Shown here piece after piece: positions 6,612-14,385 of a stretch of DNA of 16,184 nucleotides (its first letter is position 1; each line of letters starts with the position of its first letter). Origin of the DNA: Pseudomonadota bacterium (lineage in GTDB: Bacteria; Pseudomonadota; Gammaproteobacteria; Burkholderiales; Rhodocyclaceae); contig JAJZPJ010000043.1 in assembly GCA_021811225.1 (NCBI GenBank), positions 1 through 16,184 on the forward strand. The letters run 5' to 3'. The notes under the pieces are model-generated. The model worked only from the letters and a program-made list of their open reading frames with translations. It was not told the DNA's origin and did no database searches. The translations under genes were made by a program, and so were the position numbers.

Positions 6612-8386
6612 GCGCCCACCCCGAGATAGGCCGACTGCACCCGCGGGTCGGCGCGCACTTCGGCGGGCCGGCCTTCGACCAGCTTGGCGCCGAAGTTCAT
6701 CACCACCAGGCGATCGACCAGCCCCATCACGAAGGCCATGTCGTGCTCGACGATCAGGATGGTCATGCCCTCCGCGCGCAGCCGGCGCAGCAGTTCGAGC
6801 AGAGCCTGCTTCTCGCGGCGGCGCAGCCCGGCCGCCGGCTCGTCCAGCACCAGCAGCACCGGATCCGCGGCCAGCGCCCGGGCGATCTCCAGCAGGCGCT
6901 GCGTGCCCAGCGGCAGGCTGCCGGCCGGCTCGTGGGCGCGCTCGGCCAGCCCGATGCGCTCGAGCTGGGCCCATGCCGCAGCGAAGATCTGCGCCTCCTC
7001 GGCGCGGTCCAGGCGCAATCCCGCCGCCAGCAAGCCGCCGCGGGTCCGGGAATGGGCGCCGAGCGCGACGTTGTCCAGCAGGCTCATGTCGGGGCGCAGC
7101 TTCACGTGCTGGAAGGTGCGCGCCATGCCCAGCCGGGCGATTTTCCGCTGCGCCGCGGCGCTGATGTCCTGGCCGAGAAAGCGCACGCTGCCCGCGTCCA
7201 TCGGCAGCGTGCCGGTGAGGAGGTTGAACATCGTCGATTTTCCCGCGCCGTTGGGCCCGATCAGCCCGACGATCTCGCCGGCGCTGACGGCGAAGCTGAC
7301 CTCGGCCACCGCGACCAGGCCGCCGAAGCGCTTCACCGCGCCGGCCACCTGCAGCAGCGGCGTGCCCGGCGGGGGCAGGCTGCGCCGCGGCAGCGGCGCG
7401 ACGGCCGGCCCGGCGGTCAGCGCCGGGCGGCCGGCGCGCGACCGGATCTTGCGGCGGAGAAAGCCCATCAGGCCGCCGCGCGCATACTGCAGCAGCAGCA
7501 GGAACAGCGCCGCGAAGACCACGCTATCCAACTGGCTGCCGCGGGAAGACAGCAGCGGCAACAGGTCCTGCAGCGCGTTCTTGACCGCCATCACCAGCGC
7601 GGCGCCGACCAGCGCGCCGGACAACTGGCCGAGGCCGCCGGCCACCGCCATCAGCAGATACTCGATGCTGGCGCGCAAGTCGAAGGGCGAAGGGCTGACG
7701 AAGCGGTTGGCGTGGGCGTAGAGCCAGCCGGCGAGACCGGCGAACAGCGCGGCGGTGACGAACAGCGTCAGCCGCACCCGATAGGCGTCGGCACCGACGC
7801 TCCCGAGCAGCGTCGCGCCGCCGCGCAGCGCGCGGATCGCCCGCCCGGCCCGGGAGTGCAGCAGGTTGTGGCTGAACCAGCAGGAAAGACCGACGACGAG
7901 CCAGATCAGAGTGTAGATCGCCCGCGGCGTGATCAGCGACCACGGCCCGAACTGCAGCGGCGGGATGTTCGAGATGCCGGTGTGCCGCCCGAGCGCGTCG
8001 ATGTTGCCGAACAGCAGCGGAATCGACAGGCCCCAGGCGATGGTGCTGAGCGGCAGGAAGTGGCCGCCCAGACGCAGCGTCAGCGCGCCGATCAGCCAGG
8101 CGGCGAGCCCGGTCAGGAGCAGCGCGAAGGGCAGGCCGAGCCAGGGCGAGGCGCCGTGCGCGGTGGTCAGCCAGGCGCTGGCGTAGGCGGCGATGCCGAC
8201 GAAGGCCGCCTGGCCGAACGAGGTCGCGCCGCCGACGCCGGTGAGCAGCACCAGGCCGAGCGCGACCAAGGCGCCGATGCCGATGTCGTCCAACAGCCCG
8301 ACCGCGAAACTGCCCAATGCCAGCGGCGCCAGCGCGATCGCCGCGACGACGGCGATCAGCAGCCGCCCGGCGCCGCGCTCAGCCAT
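6608..8386 (-). CDS. livM: Fused ABC permease-ATPase, LivM-LivG
   Basis: A 592-aa fusion. Residues 1 to about 310 are a LivM-type permease with about eight hydrophobic segments and the family stretch GVGGATSFGQAAFVGIAAY. Residues 311-344 form a basic, Pro-rich linker, and 345-592 a LivG-type ATPase. Walker A GPNGAGKST is at 377-385, Walker B LLVLDEP at 511-517 (Glu516) and the switch His548 is in VEHDM. The signature is LPLGTQR (491-497), divergent from LSGGQ but followed by the standard LLEIARAL. In most operons LivM and LivG are separate; fusions are known in proteobacteria. No frameshift is needed. The start ATG at 8386 lies 8 bp inside livH, with an SD (GAGGAA) inside the livH coding region. 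With LivH and LivF it makes a complete translocator. Confidence 0.92.
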   Translation of the reverse strand: MAERGAGRLLIAVVAAIALAPLALGSFAVGLLDDIGIGALVALGLVLLTGVGGATSFGQAAFVGIAAYASAWLTTAHGASPWLGLPFALLLTGLAAWLIGALTLRLGGHFLPLSTIAWGLSIPLLFGNIDALGRHTGISNIPPLQFGPWSLITPRAIYTLIWLVVGLSCWFSHNLLHSRAGRAIRALRGGATLLGSVGADAYRVRLTLFVTAALFAGLAGWLYAHANRFVSPSPFDLRASIEYLLMAVAGGLGQLSGALVGAALVMAVKNALQDLLPLLSSRGSQLDSVVFAALFLLLLQYARGGLMGFLRRKIRSRAGRPALTAGPAVAPLPRRSLPPPGTPLLQVAGAVKRFGGLVAVAEVSFAVSAGEIVGLIGPNGAGKSTMFNLLTGTLPMDAGSVRFLGQDISAAAQRKIARLGMARTFQHVKLRPDMSLLDNVALGAHSRTRGGLLAAGLRLDRAEEAQIFAAAWAQLERIGLAERAHEPAGSLPLGTQRLLEIARALAADPVLLVLDEPAAGLRRREKQALLELLRRLRAEGMTILIVEHDMAFVMGLVDRLVVMNFGAKLVEGRPAEVRADPRVQSAYLGVGA

Positions 8387-9434
8387 CGATTTCCTCTTCC
8401 TCGTCCTCGACCCGCGCGACCAGCAGCGAGCGCAGCAGCAGCACCGGGATCAGCATGCCGAAGACGATCACGTCCTTCAGCGCGCCGCTCCAGAAAGACG
8501 CGAAGCTCTCGACCAGGCCGACCGCGAGCGCGCCCGCCGCGGTCAGCGGATAGCTGCTCAGGCCGCCGATGATCGCGGCGACGAAGGCCTTCAGGCCGAT
8601 GATGAAGCCCGAGTCGTAGTACATCGTGGTCACCGGCGCGACCAGCACGCCGATCAGCCCGGCGAGCAGCGAGGCGCCGCCGTAGGCGAGCGCCGCGGTG
8701 CGCGCCGGGCGGATGCCGACCAGCCGCGCGCCGACGCGGTTGATTGCGGTCGCGCGCAGCGCCTTGCCGTGGAGCGTGCGCTCGAACAGCAGATAGAACA
8801 GCCCCGAGAGCACGATCGCCGCGGCGATCATCAGGAGCGTCTGGGCGCTGACCGGGAAGCCGCCCGGCAGCGTCAGCGCGCCGCCGACCAGCGGCTCCGT
8901 GCGGAAGCCCTCGGGACCGAAAAACAGCAGGCCCAGTCCCGAGAGCAGGAAGTGCAGCGCCAGCGAGGCGATCAGCAGCACCAGCACCGAGGCATCGGCG
9001 ATCGGCTGCAGCGCGACGCGCGCGATCAGGGGCGCGATCGGCACCACCAGCGCGATCGACGCGACGATGGTCACGACCGCCGGCAGCGTGCGCCCGGCGA
9101 CCGCCCAGGCGAAGACGCAAGGCAGCGCCGGCAGCAGCCCCCAGAGCAGCAGCGCGCGCGGCATGCGCGCGAATTCGCGCCGCCGGGCGAGCCGCCACAG
9201 TTCGGCGGCGAGCGCCAGCAGCGCCAGGGTCAGCACCAGGCCGATGGTCGGCGGCGTGCGCCCGGCCTCGAAGGCGGCCAGGGTCAGCGCCGAGAAGGCG
9301 ATGACATCGCCGAAGGGCACGAACACCACCCGGGTGACCGAGAAGACCAGCACCAGGCCGAGCCCGGCCAGCAGGTACACCGCGCCGTTGGCCAGTCCGT
9401 CGGCCGACAGGATCAGCGCGACCTCCCAGGTCAT
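8379..9434 (-). CDS. livH: ABC importer permease, LivH type
   Basis: A 351-aa inner-membrane permease, somewhat longer than the roughly 300 aa of many LivH proteins because of a region around residues 70-115 with extra hydrophobic sequence. The N-terminus ILSADGLANGAVYLLAGLGLVLVFSVTRVV matches the LivH opening, and AINRVGARLVGI, then SGFIIGLKAFVAAIIGGL match the conserved EAA-like and C-terminal parts. The start ATG at 9434 is preceded on its strand by GGGGAG about 8 bases away. The gene ends in an unusually acidic tail (EDEEEEIDG) whose codons (GAGGAAGAGGAA) also form the Shine-Dalgarno of the next gene, which it overlaps by 8 bp. It is 45 bp downstream of the binding-protein gene. Confidence 0.92.
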   Translation of the reverse strand: MTWEVALILSADGLANGAVYLLAGLGLVLVFSVTRVVFVPFGDVIAFSALTLAAFEAGRTPPTIGLVLTLALLALAAELWRLARRREFARMPRALLLWGLLPALPCVFAWAVAGRTLPAVVTIVASIALVVPIAPLIARVALQPIADASVLVLLIASLALHFLLSGLGLLFFGPEGFRTEPLVGGALTLPGGFPVSAQTLLMIAAAIVLSGLFYLLFERTLHGKALRATAINRVGARLVGIRPARTAALAYGGASLLAGLIGVLVAPVTTMYYDSGFIIGLKAFVAAIIGGLSSYPLTAAGALAVGLVESFASFWSGALKDVIVFGMLIPVLLLRSLLVARVEDEEEEIDG

Positions 9435-9474
9435 TCGACCAGCTCCCCGATTTGTCCCGGCGACGTCAAGACCC

Positions 9475-9489
9475 GGCGCTCAGGGCGCC
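9475..9489 (-). other. Intercistronic hairpin between binding-protein gene and livH
   Basis: GGCGC (9475-9479) and GCGCC (9485-9489) pair around a 5-base loop that includes the binding-protein stop codon. Similar structures after binding-protein genes often protect the upstream message and lower expression of the permease genes; that role here is inferred. There is no T-run. Confidence 0.3.
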
Positions 9490-10634
9490 AGCTTCCACTT
9501 GCCGTTTTCGAGCTTGACGATCACCCGCGCCCGGCGGTCGACGCCATAGGCGTCGCCCGGCTTGAAGTTGTAGACGCCGTGCGTGCCGACCACTTCCTTG
9601 GTGCTCACGATCGCGTCGCGCAGCGCGGTGCGGAACGCCGGCGTGCCGGGTTGGGCGTGGCTCGCGGCCAGCGCCCGCTTGGCGGCGTCGGCGAAGACCA
9701 GCCAGCCGTCGAACGAGTAGGCCGAGAAGGCGTCGGTCGTGGGTGCGTGATTGACCTGCTGGTACACCTTGCGGAAGGTGAGCGCGATCTGCTTGGTCGG
9801 ATAGTTGGCCGGCAGCTGCCCGGCGACGATCACCGGCCCGGTCGGCATCAGGGCGCCGTTGGCCGAAGCGCCGGCGACCCGGATGAAGTCGGCGTTGATC
9901 AGGCCGTGCTGGCCGTAGAGACCGCCCTTGTAGCCCAGGTCGGCGAGCGCCAGGAAGGGCAGCGCGCCGGGCGTGCCGGCGCCGCCGGTCATCACCGCGT
10001 CGGGGTGCAGCGCGATGATTCTCAGCGCCTGCCCGGTCACCGACTGGTCGGAGCGGGCGTAGCGCTCGTTGCCGACCACCTTGATGCCGGCCGCCGGCGC
10101 CGCCTTCATCAGCGCGTTATAGACCAGGTCGCCCCAGGCGTCGGAGAAGCCGATGTAGCCGACCGTCTTGACGCCGTTGCGCTTCATCCGCTCGACCACC
10201 GCATCGACCATCAGCTGGGTCGGCTGCGCGACGGTGACCACCCACGGGTTGGCGGTGGGGGAGATCGGCGCCAGGCCGATCATCGGCGTCTTGTCTTCCT
10301 CGGCCACCTGCGCCATGGCCATGGTCGAGGGCACGCCCGAGGTGCCCATCAGCACGTCGACCTTGTCCTCTTCGATCAGCTTGCGCGCGTTGCGCCCGGC
10401 CGTGGTCGGGTCCGAGCCGTCGTCGAGGACGATCAGCTGCACCTTGCGGCCGGCGATCACGGGCAGGTAGGCGAGCGCCGCTCTCATGCCCTTGGCGTAG
10501 GGGATGCCCAGCGAGGAATTGGGCCCGGACAAGGACACGCTCAGACCCACCTTCAGGTCGGCCGCCAGCGCGCCGGCGGCCAAGGTCGCGACGCCGACGG
10601 CCACCGCTGCGTATCGGATCAGCTTGTTCTTCAT
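9480..10634 (-). CDS. Periplasmic substrate-binding protein of the HAAT importer, LivK-like
   Basis: A 384-aa type-1 periplasmic binding protein. A Sec signal peptide is clear: MKNKLIRYAAVAVGVATLAA then GALAA, with likely cleavage near residues 24-26 and no lipobox Cys. Family motifs are LKVGLSVSLSGPNSSLGIPYAKG, DDGSDPTTAGRNARKLIEEDKVDVLMG, then GTSGVPSTMAMAQVAEE and the strand VKTVGYIGFSDAWG. The ATG at 10634 is chosen because a GGAGGAG (10642-10648 on this strand) lies 7 bases away; the TTG three bases earlier at 10637 is too close. It is first in the importer operon, read from the divergent control region beside gntR. Its sequence is closer in style to HAAT proteins that bind aromatic or organic acids than to classical LivJ, but the ligand cannot be told from residues I can see. 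Confidence 0.92.
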   Translation of the reverse strand: MKNKLIRYAAVAVGVATLAAGALAADLKVGLSVSLSGPNSSLGIPYAKGMRAALAYLPVIAGRKVQLIVLDDGSDPTTAGRNARKLIEEDKVDVLMGTSGVPSTMAMAQVAEEDKTPMIGLAPISPTANPWVVTVAQPTQLMVDAVVERMKRNGVKTVGYIGFSDAWGDLVYNALMKAAPAAGIKVVGNERYARSDQSVTGQALRIIALHPDAVMTGGAGTPGALPFLALADLGYKGGLYGQHGLINADFIRVAGASANGALMPTGPVIVAGQLPANYPTKQIALTFRKVYQQVNHAPTTDAFSAYSFDGWLVFADAAKRALAASHAQPGTPAFRTALRDAIVSTKEVVGTHGVYNFKPGDAYGVDRRARVIVKLENGKWKLAP

Positions 10635-10699
10635 CAATTGTCTCCTCCTCTATGTATTGGATGGATCGTCGCGGAACAGGACACCGGGCACCTACGGCG

Positions 10700-10719
10700 G
10701 GCAAATGTATGCAGTATAC
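10700..10719. promoter_or_regulatory. Putative GntR operator, importer side (repeat copy 1)
   Basis: GGCAAATGTATGCAGTAT (10700-10717) is one of two 18-bp direct repeats that differ at a single base. Its core 10707-10719 (GTATGCAGTATAC) is palindromic in 5 of 6 pairs around A10713. On the minus strand it contains TATACT (10718-10713), a 5/6 match to a -10 box, about 80 bases before the importer start. Binding here should block the importer promoter. The matching -35 is weak. Confidence 0.65.
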
Positions 10720-10777
10720 TCAAGCGCGCACACTCTACCATATACGGAAAACGCTCGGCGCCGTTCCGGCCGTCCGC

Positions 10778-10806
10778 TTGACCTGCGCACGGCAAATGTA
10801 TACAGT
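10778..10806 (+). promoter_or_regulatory. Predicted gntR-operon promoter
   Basis: TTGACC (10778-10783, 5/6 to consensus) is followed after exactly 17 bases by TACAGT (10801-10806, 4/6). The -10 lies inside the second repeat, so a bound regulator would exclude polymerase. The start of transcription would be near 10813, about 50 bases before the gntR start codon. Confidence 0.5.
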
Positions 10807-10812
10807 ATCCAT
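10791..10812. promoter_or_regulatory. Putative GntR operator, regulator side (repeat copy 2)
   Basis: GGCAAATGTATACAGTAT (10791-10808) repeats the copy at 10700 with one mismatch, 91 bp away. The segment ATGTATACAGTATCCAT (10796-10812) is palindromic in 7 of 8 pairs around A10804. Such short GTAT/ATAC dyads suit FCD-type GntR dimers. Location over the predicted gntR -10 implies autorepression. Confidence 0.7.
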
Positions 10813-10861
10813 CTGTCGCAATCGTGAACTTGCCCGCAACCCGTTGGGAGTATCGCACTTG

Positions 10862-11554
10862 GTGCCCACGCTAAAACCCGTCGAACGCCCCCTCGCCCTG
10901 AGCGACCAGGTCTATCAGACCCTGCGGGCGAACGTCCGCAACGGCAAGATCCTGCCCGGCCAGGCGCTGCAGGAGGTGCAGCTGGCGGCGCAGCTCGGCG
11001 TCTCGCGCACGCCGGTGCGCGAAGCGCTCACCCGGCTCGCCAGCGACGGGCTGGTGACGGCCGACGGGCGCAGCTTCGTGGTGCCCTCGCTGACCATCGC
11101 CGACGTCGACGACATCTACGAGGTGCGCAGCCTGCTGGAGCCCGAAGCCTTGCGCCGGGTGGCGGCGCAGACCGCCAATCCGGTGGTGCGCGCGCCGATC
11201 ATCAATGCGCTGGAGGCCAGCATCGCGGCGCACAAGGCGGGCGACAACGAGGCGTTCATGGACGCCAACGCGCGCTTCCGCTCGGCCTGGCTGGCCCTGG
11301 TGCCCAACCCCCGTCTGGTGCACGCGGTCGAGCTGTACGCCGACCACGTCCAGCACCTGCGCACCCTGACCCTGGGCAGCGCCAAGGTGAGGAACGTGGT
11401 GCTGGCCGGCCTGAAGCGCATCGCCAAGCAGCTCGCCGCGGGCGACGGCGACGCCGCGGCGCAGGCGATGCAGGACCATCTGCGCGAAGCCAAGCACGCC
11501 TTCGTCGTCGCCATCGGCCTCGACCACCAGGCGCCGCAGGCCGCGACGAAGTGA
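10862..11554 (+). CDS. GntR-family transcriptional regulator, FCD subfamily
   Basis: About 230 aa. The N-terminal winged HTH (residues 10-77) reads ALSDQVYQTLRANVRNGKILPGQ, then EVQLAAQLGVSRTPVREAL, the GntR hallmark. The rest is an all-helical FCD effector domain. The start is ambiguous: GTG at 10862, or TTG at 10859, which is better spaced (8 bases) from GGGAG 10846-10850. The frame stays open back to 10652, but that stretch is the control region. FCD domains usually carry a D/N-x3-H metal motif; here the segment DANARFR has Arg140 where the His is expected, while His206 (DHLREA) remains, so metal binding may be altered. It stands divergent from the importer and 42 bp before the thiolase gene. 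It is the obvious local regulator of both, probably relieved by a pathway metabolite. Confidence 0.9.
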   Translation: MPTLKPVERPLALSDQVYQTLRANVRNGKILPGQALQEVQLAAQLGVSRTPVREALTRLASDGLVTADGRSFVVPSLTIADVDDIYEVRSLLEPEALRRVAAQTANPVVRAPIINALEASIAAHKAGDNEAFMDANARFRSAWLALVPNPRLVHAVELYADHVQHLRTLTLGSAKVRNVVLAGLKRIAKQLAAGDGDAAAQAMQDHLREAKHAFVVAIGLDHQAPQAATK

Positions 11555-11596
11555 GCGGCGGCGCCTGAACGCCGTTCGAACTCCAGGAGCAGGACC

Positions 11597-12802
11597 ATGA
11601 GCTACAAGGCAGAGATTCCCTACGGCGCATATTGGAGCACGCCCTTCGTGCGCTGGCAGGGCAGCTTCGCGCACCTGCACAGCATCGAGTTCGCCGCGCA
11701 CGTGGCGCGCCGGGAGCTGGCCAAACGCAAGATCGACCCGATGATCTTCGACTACGGCGCGCTCGGCATCTCGGTGCCGCAAAAGCACGCCTTCTACGGC
11801 CTGCCCTGGCTGATGGGCATGGCCGGTGCGGCGCAAGCCGGCGGCCCGACGCTGATGCAGGCCTGCGCCACCGGCGTGCGCACGCTCTTGGCGGCGACCC
11901 AGGAGATCGAGGTGGGCATGGCGATGACCGCGCTCGCCATCAACTGCGACCGCACCTCCAACGGCCCGCACCTGTATTACCCGAATCCCAAGGGCCCGGG
12001 CGGCACCGGCGTGGCCGAGGACTGGGTGATGGACAACTTCGGCTGCGATCCGCAAGGCGGCCATTCGATGCTCGCCACCGCCGAGAACGTGGCCAGGGAT
12101 CACGGCATCACGACCGCCGAGCAGCACCAGGTGGTGCTGCGCCGCGAGGAGCAGTACCGGCAGGCGCTGGCCGACGACTCGGCCTTCCTGCGCCGCTTCA
12201 TGACCCTGCCCTTCGAGGTGCCCGCAGCGAACTACCAGAAGACCGCCGCGATCTTAGACGGCGACGAGGGCGTGGGCCAGTCGACCCCCGAGGGGCTGGG
12301 GAGGCTCAAGCCGGTATTGGCGGGCGGCACGGTGACCTACGGCGGCCAGACGCATCCGGCCGACGGCAGCGCCGCCATCGTCGTCGCCAGCCGCGAGGCG
12401 GCGCGCGAACTGTCCGCCAACCCGAAGATCGCGGTGCGCCTGCACGGCTTCGGCCTGGCCCGGGTCGGCCTCGCGCGCATGCCGGAAGCCACGGTGCCCG
12501 CGGCCCGCAACGCGCTGCAACAGGCCGGTCTGGCGATCGGGCAGATGGCCGCGATCAAGACCCACAACCCGTTCGCGCTGAACGACATCTACTTCGCCCG
12601 GCAGACCGGCGCCGATCTGATGAAGATGAACAACTTCGGCTGCTCGCTGGTCTGGGGCCATCCCCAGGCGCCGATGGGCACCCGCGCCGTCATCGAACTG
12701 ATCGAGGAGCTGGCCCTGCGCGGCGGCGGCTACGGCCTGTTCACCGGCTGCGCCGCCGGCGACTCGGCGATGGCGGTGGTGCTGGAAGTGGCCGATGCCT
12801 GA
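11597..12802 (+). CDS. Thiolase-family acyltransferase, SCP-x-like
   Basis: A 401-aa thiolase. The nucleophilic Cys is Cys90 (LMQACATGVRTL), the third-loop catalytic His is His355 (WGHPQAPMGTR), and the second Cys is Cys385 (GLFTGCAAGDSAM). The usual NEAFA loop is replaced by HNPFALND (324-331), and GHPxGxSG by GHPQAPMG. Classical AcAcCoA thiolases such as FadA or PhaA differ at these points; the layout is nearer the COG0183 SCP-x/nonspecific lipid thiolase group, many of which need a small DUF35 OB-fold partner. The reaction is expected to be CoA-dependent cleavage of a 3-oxoacyl-CoA, or the reverse condensation. The start follows AGGAG (11585-11589) with 7 bases between. It lies 42 bp after gntR and 21 bp before the CoA ligase gene, in one operon. 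Confidence 0.88.
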   Translation: MSYKAEIPYGAYWSTPFVRWQGSFAHLHSIEFAAHVARRELAKRKIDPMIFDYGALGISVPQKHAFYGLPWLMGMAGAAQAGGPTLMQACATGVRTLLAATQEIEVGMAMTALAINCDRTSNGPHLYYPNPKGPGGTGVAEDWVMDNFGCDPQGGHSMLATAENVARDHGITTAEQHQVVLRREEQYRQALADDSAFLRRFMTLPFEVPAANYQKTAAILDGDEGVGQSTPEGLGRLKPVLAGGTVTYGGQTHPADGSAAIVVASREAARELSANPKIAVRLHGFGLARVGLARMPEATVPAARNALQQAGLAIGQMAAIKTHNPFALNDIYFARQTGADLMKMNNFGCSLVWGHPQAPMGTRAVIELIEELALRGGGYGLFTGCAAGDSAMAVVLEVADA

Positions 12803-12823
12803 GCGCAGACCTGAGCATCGAAC

Positions 12824-14359
12824 ATGAACGTCTCCGACTGGATAGCGCGCCACGCCGAGGCGACGCCCGACAAGCCGGCCATCCGCTTTCCCGGACGCGA
12901 GCTGAGTTACGCGCAGCTCGCGGCATTGGTCGAGCAACTGGCCGGTGCCCTGGCGGCAAAGGGCGTGGGCCGCGGCGGCTGCGCCGCCTATCTCGGCTAC
13001 AACAGTCCCGAGCTGCTGGCGCTGCTGTTCGCCTGCGCCCGTCTGGGCGCCCTGTTCATGCCGCTCAACTGGCGGCTGGCGGCGCCGGAGCACGGGACGA
13101 TGCTGGCCGATTGCACGCCCAATGTGCTGTTCGTCGAGCCGCCCTTCGCCGCCCAGACCGAGGGCTTGCGTGAATCCCTGGGCGGCCTCCTGGACGGGGT
13201 CGCGCTGGTGTCGATGGGCGAGCCGCGGCCAGGCTGGCTCGCCTACCCGGAGTTCCTCGCCGCTGCCGAGCCAGCGCCGCGCGATCCGGAAGTCGGCGAC
13301 GCTGGCCCGGTCCTGATCTGCTACACATCCGGCACGACCGGCAGGCCCAAGGGCGTGCTGCTGACCCAGGCGGCGCTGGCGGCCAACGCCATCAACAGCA
13401 ACGACATGCACGAGCTGAGCGCAGCGGACCGCATCCTCACCACCCTGCCGCTGTTCCACGTCGGCGGCCTCAACATCCTGACCACGCCGGCGCTGGCAGC
13501 CGGGGCGAGCGTGGTGCTGCACCCGAAGTTCGACCCGGAGGCGACGCTAGCCGCCATCGAGCGCGAACGCATCAGCCTCACCGTGCTGGTGCCGGCGCAG
13601 CTCGACATGCTGATCGCGCATCCGCGCTGGCAGAGCGCGGATCTGTCCAGCCTGAGGATGATCTCCACCGGCTCCAGCATCGTGCCGGAGCGGCTGATCC
13701 GCGCGCTGCAGGAGCGCGGCGTGCCGATGGTGCAGGTCTATGGCGCCACCGAGACCTGCCCGATCGCCACCTACCAGAAGCGCGCCGACGTCGAGCGCAA
13801 GCCCGGCTCCGCCGGCCGGCCGGCGCTCGGCTGCGAGGTGCGGGTGGTCGGAGACCGCAGCGACGACGATCTGCCGCCGGGGGTCACCGGCGAAATCCTG
13901 GTGCGCGGCGCCAGCGTCATGATCGGCTACTGGCGCGCGCCGCAAGCCACCGCGGAGGTGCTGCGCGACGGCTGGTTCAGGAGCGGCGACATGGGCCACT
14001 GGGACGCCGACGGCTATCTGTTCGTCGATGGCCGCAGGAAGGAGATGATCATCTCCGGCGGCGAGAACATCTATCCCGCCGAGATCGAGAACGTCCTGAT
14101 CGAGTGCCGCGACATCGCCGAGGCGACGGTGGTCGGCCGCCCCGATCCGCGCTGGGGCGAGATCGTGGTCGCGGTGGTGGTGCCCAGGAGCGGCGCGAGC
14201 CTCACCCGGGAGCGCGTGCTCGGCCTGTTCGAGGGACGGATCGCCCGCTTCAAGCATCCCAAGGAAGTGCTGTTCGTCGGCGAGATGCCCAAGACCGCCC
14301 TGGGCAAGGTGCGCAAGGAAGACGTGCGCAGTCTGGTCGGGCGGAGCGCCGCGCCATGA
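12824..14359 (+). CDS. AMP-forming acyl-CoA ligase (ANL superfamily)
   Basis: A 511-aa adenylating enzyme that makes acyl-CoA from a carboxylic acid, ATP and CoA. The P-loop YTSGTTGRPKG is at 167-177, YGATE at 306-310, the ribose-binding Asp389 in RSGD, the hinge region around GRRKEMIISGGENIYP (403-418), and the catalytic C-terminal Lys495 in PKTALGKVRK. Both the adenylation and thioesterification lobes are complete. LPLFHVGGLN (208-217) lines the acyl pocket, and the length and motifs fit medium-chain, aryl or oxo-acid ligases; substrate cannot be fixed by eye. The Shine-Dalgarno is weak, so initiation may depend on coupling to the thiolase gene 21 bp upstream. Its TGA overlaps an ATG at 14356 that is in frame with the next gene. 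In the model it activates the acid that the thiolase cleaves. Confidence 0.9.
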   Translation: MNVSDWIARHAEATPDKPAIRFPGRELSYAQLAALVEQLAGALAAKGVGRGGCAAYLGYNSPELLALLFACARLGALFMPLNWRLAAPEHGTMLADCTPNVLFVEPPFAAQTEGLRESLGGLLDGVALVSMGEPRPGWLAYPEFLAAAEPAPRDPEVGDAGPVLICYTSGTTGRPKGVLLTQAALAANAINSNDMHELSAADRILTTLPLFHVGGLNILTTPALAAGASVVLHPKFDPEATLAAIERERISLTVLVPAQLDMLIAHPRWQSADLSSLRMISTGSSIVPERLIRALQERGVPMVQVYGATETCPIATYQKRADVERKPGSAGRPALGCEVRVVGDRSDDDLPPGVTGEILVRGASVMIGYWRAPQATAEVLRDGWFRSGDMGHWDADGYLFVDGRRKEMIISGGENIYPAEIENVLIECRDIAEATVVGRPDPRWGEIVVAVVVPRSGASLTRERVLGLFEGRIARFKHPKEVLFVGEMPKTALGKVRKEDVRSLVGRSAAP

Positions 14360-14385
14360 TCAGACAGAACCTCAGGAGTGCAAAC

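Noticed and set aside
6612..6974. N-terminal extension of livF
   Set aside because: This stretch overlaps the livMG ATPase coding region in another frame and is Arg/Ala/Gly-rich. The family N-terminus and ATGA coupling place the start at 6611.
8193..10781. 862-codon open frame on the + strand
   Set aside because: It runs antisense to livMG, livH and the binding-protein gene, is rich in Arg/Gln/Asp/His low-complexity sequence and has no domain. It is a product of high third-position GC in the real genes.
10652..10861. Upstream extension of the GntR frame, including an ATG at 10797
   Set aside because: The region holds the repeats and promoter. The ATG at 10797 lies inside the operator and has no ribosome-binding site, and the extra residues do not resemble GntR N-termini.
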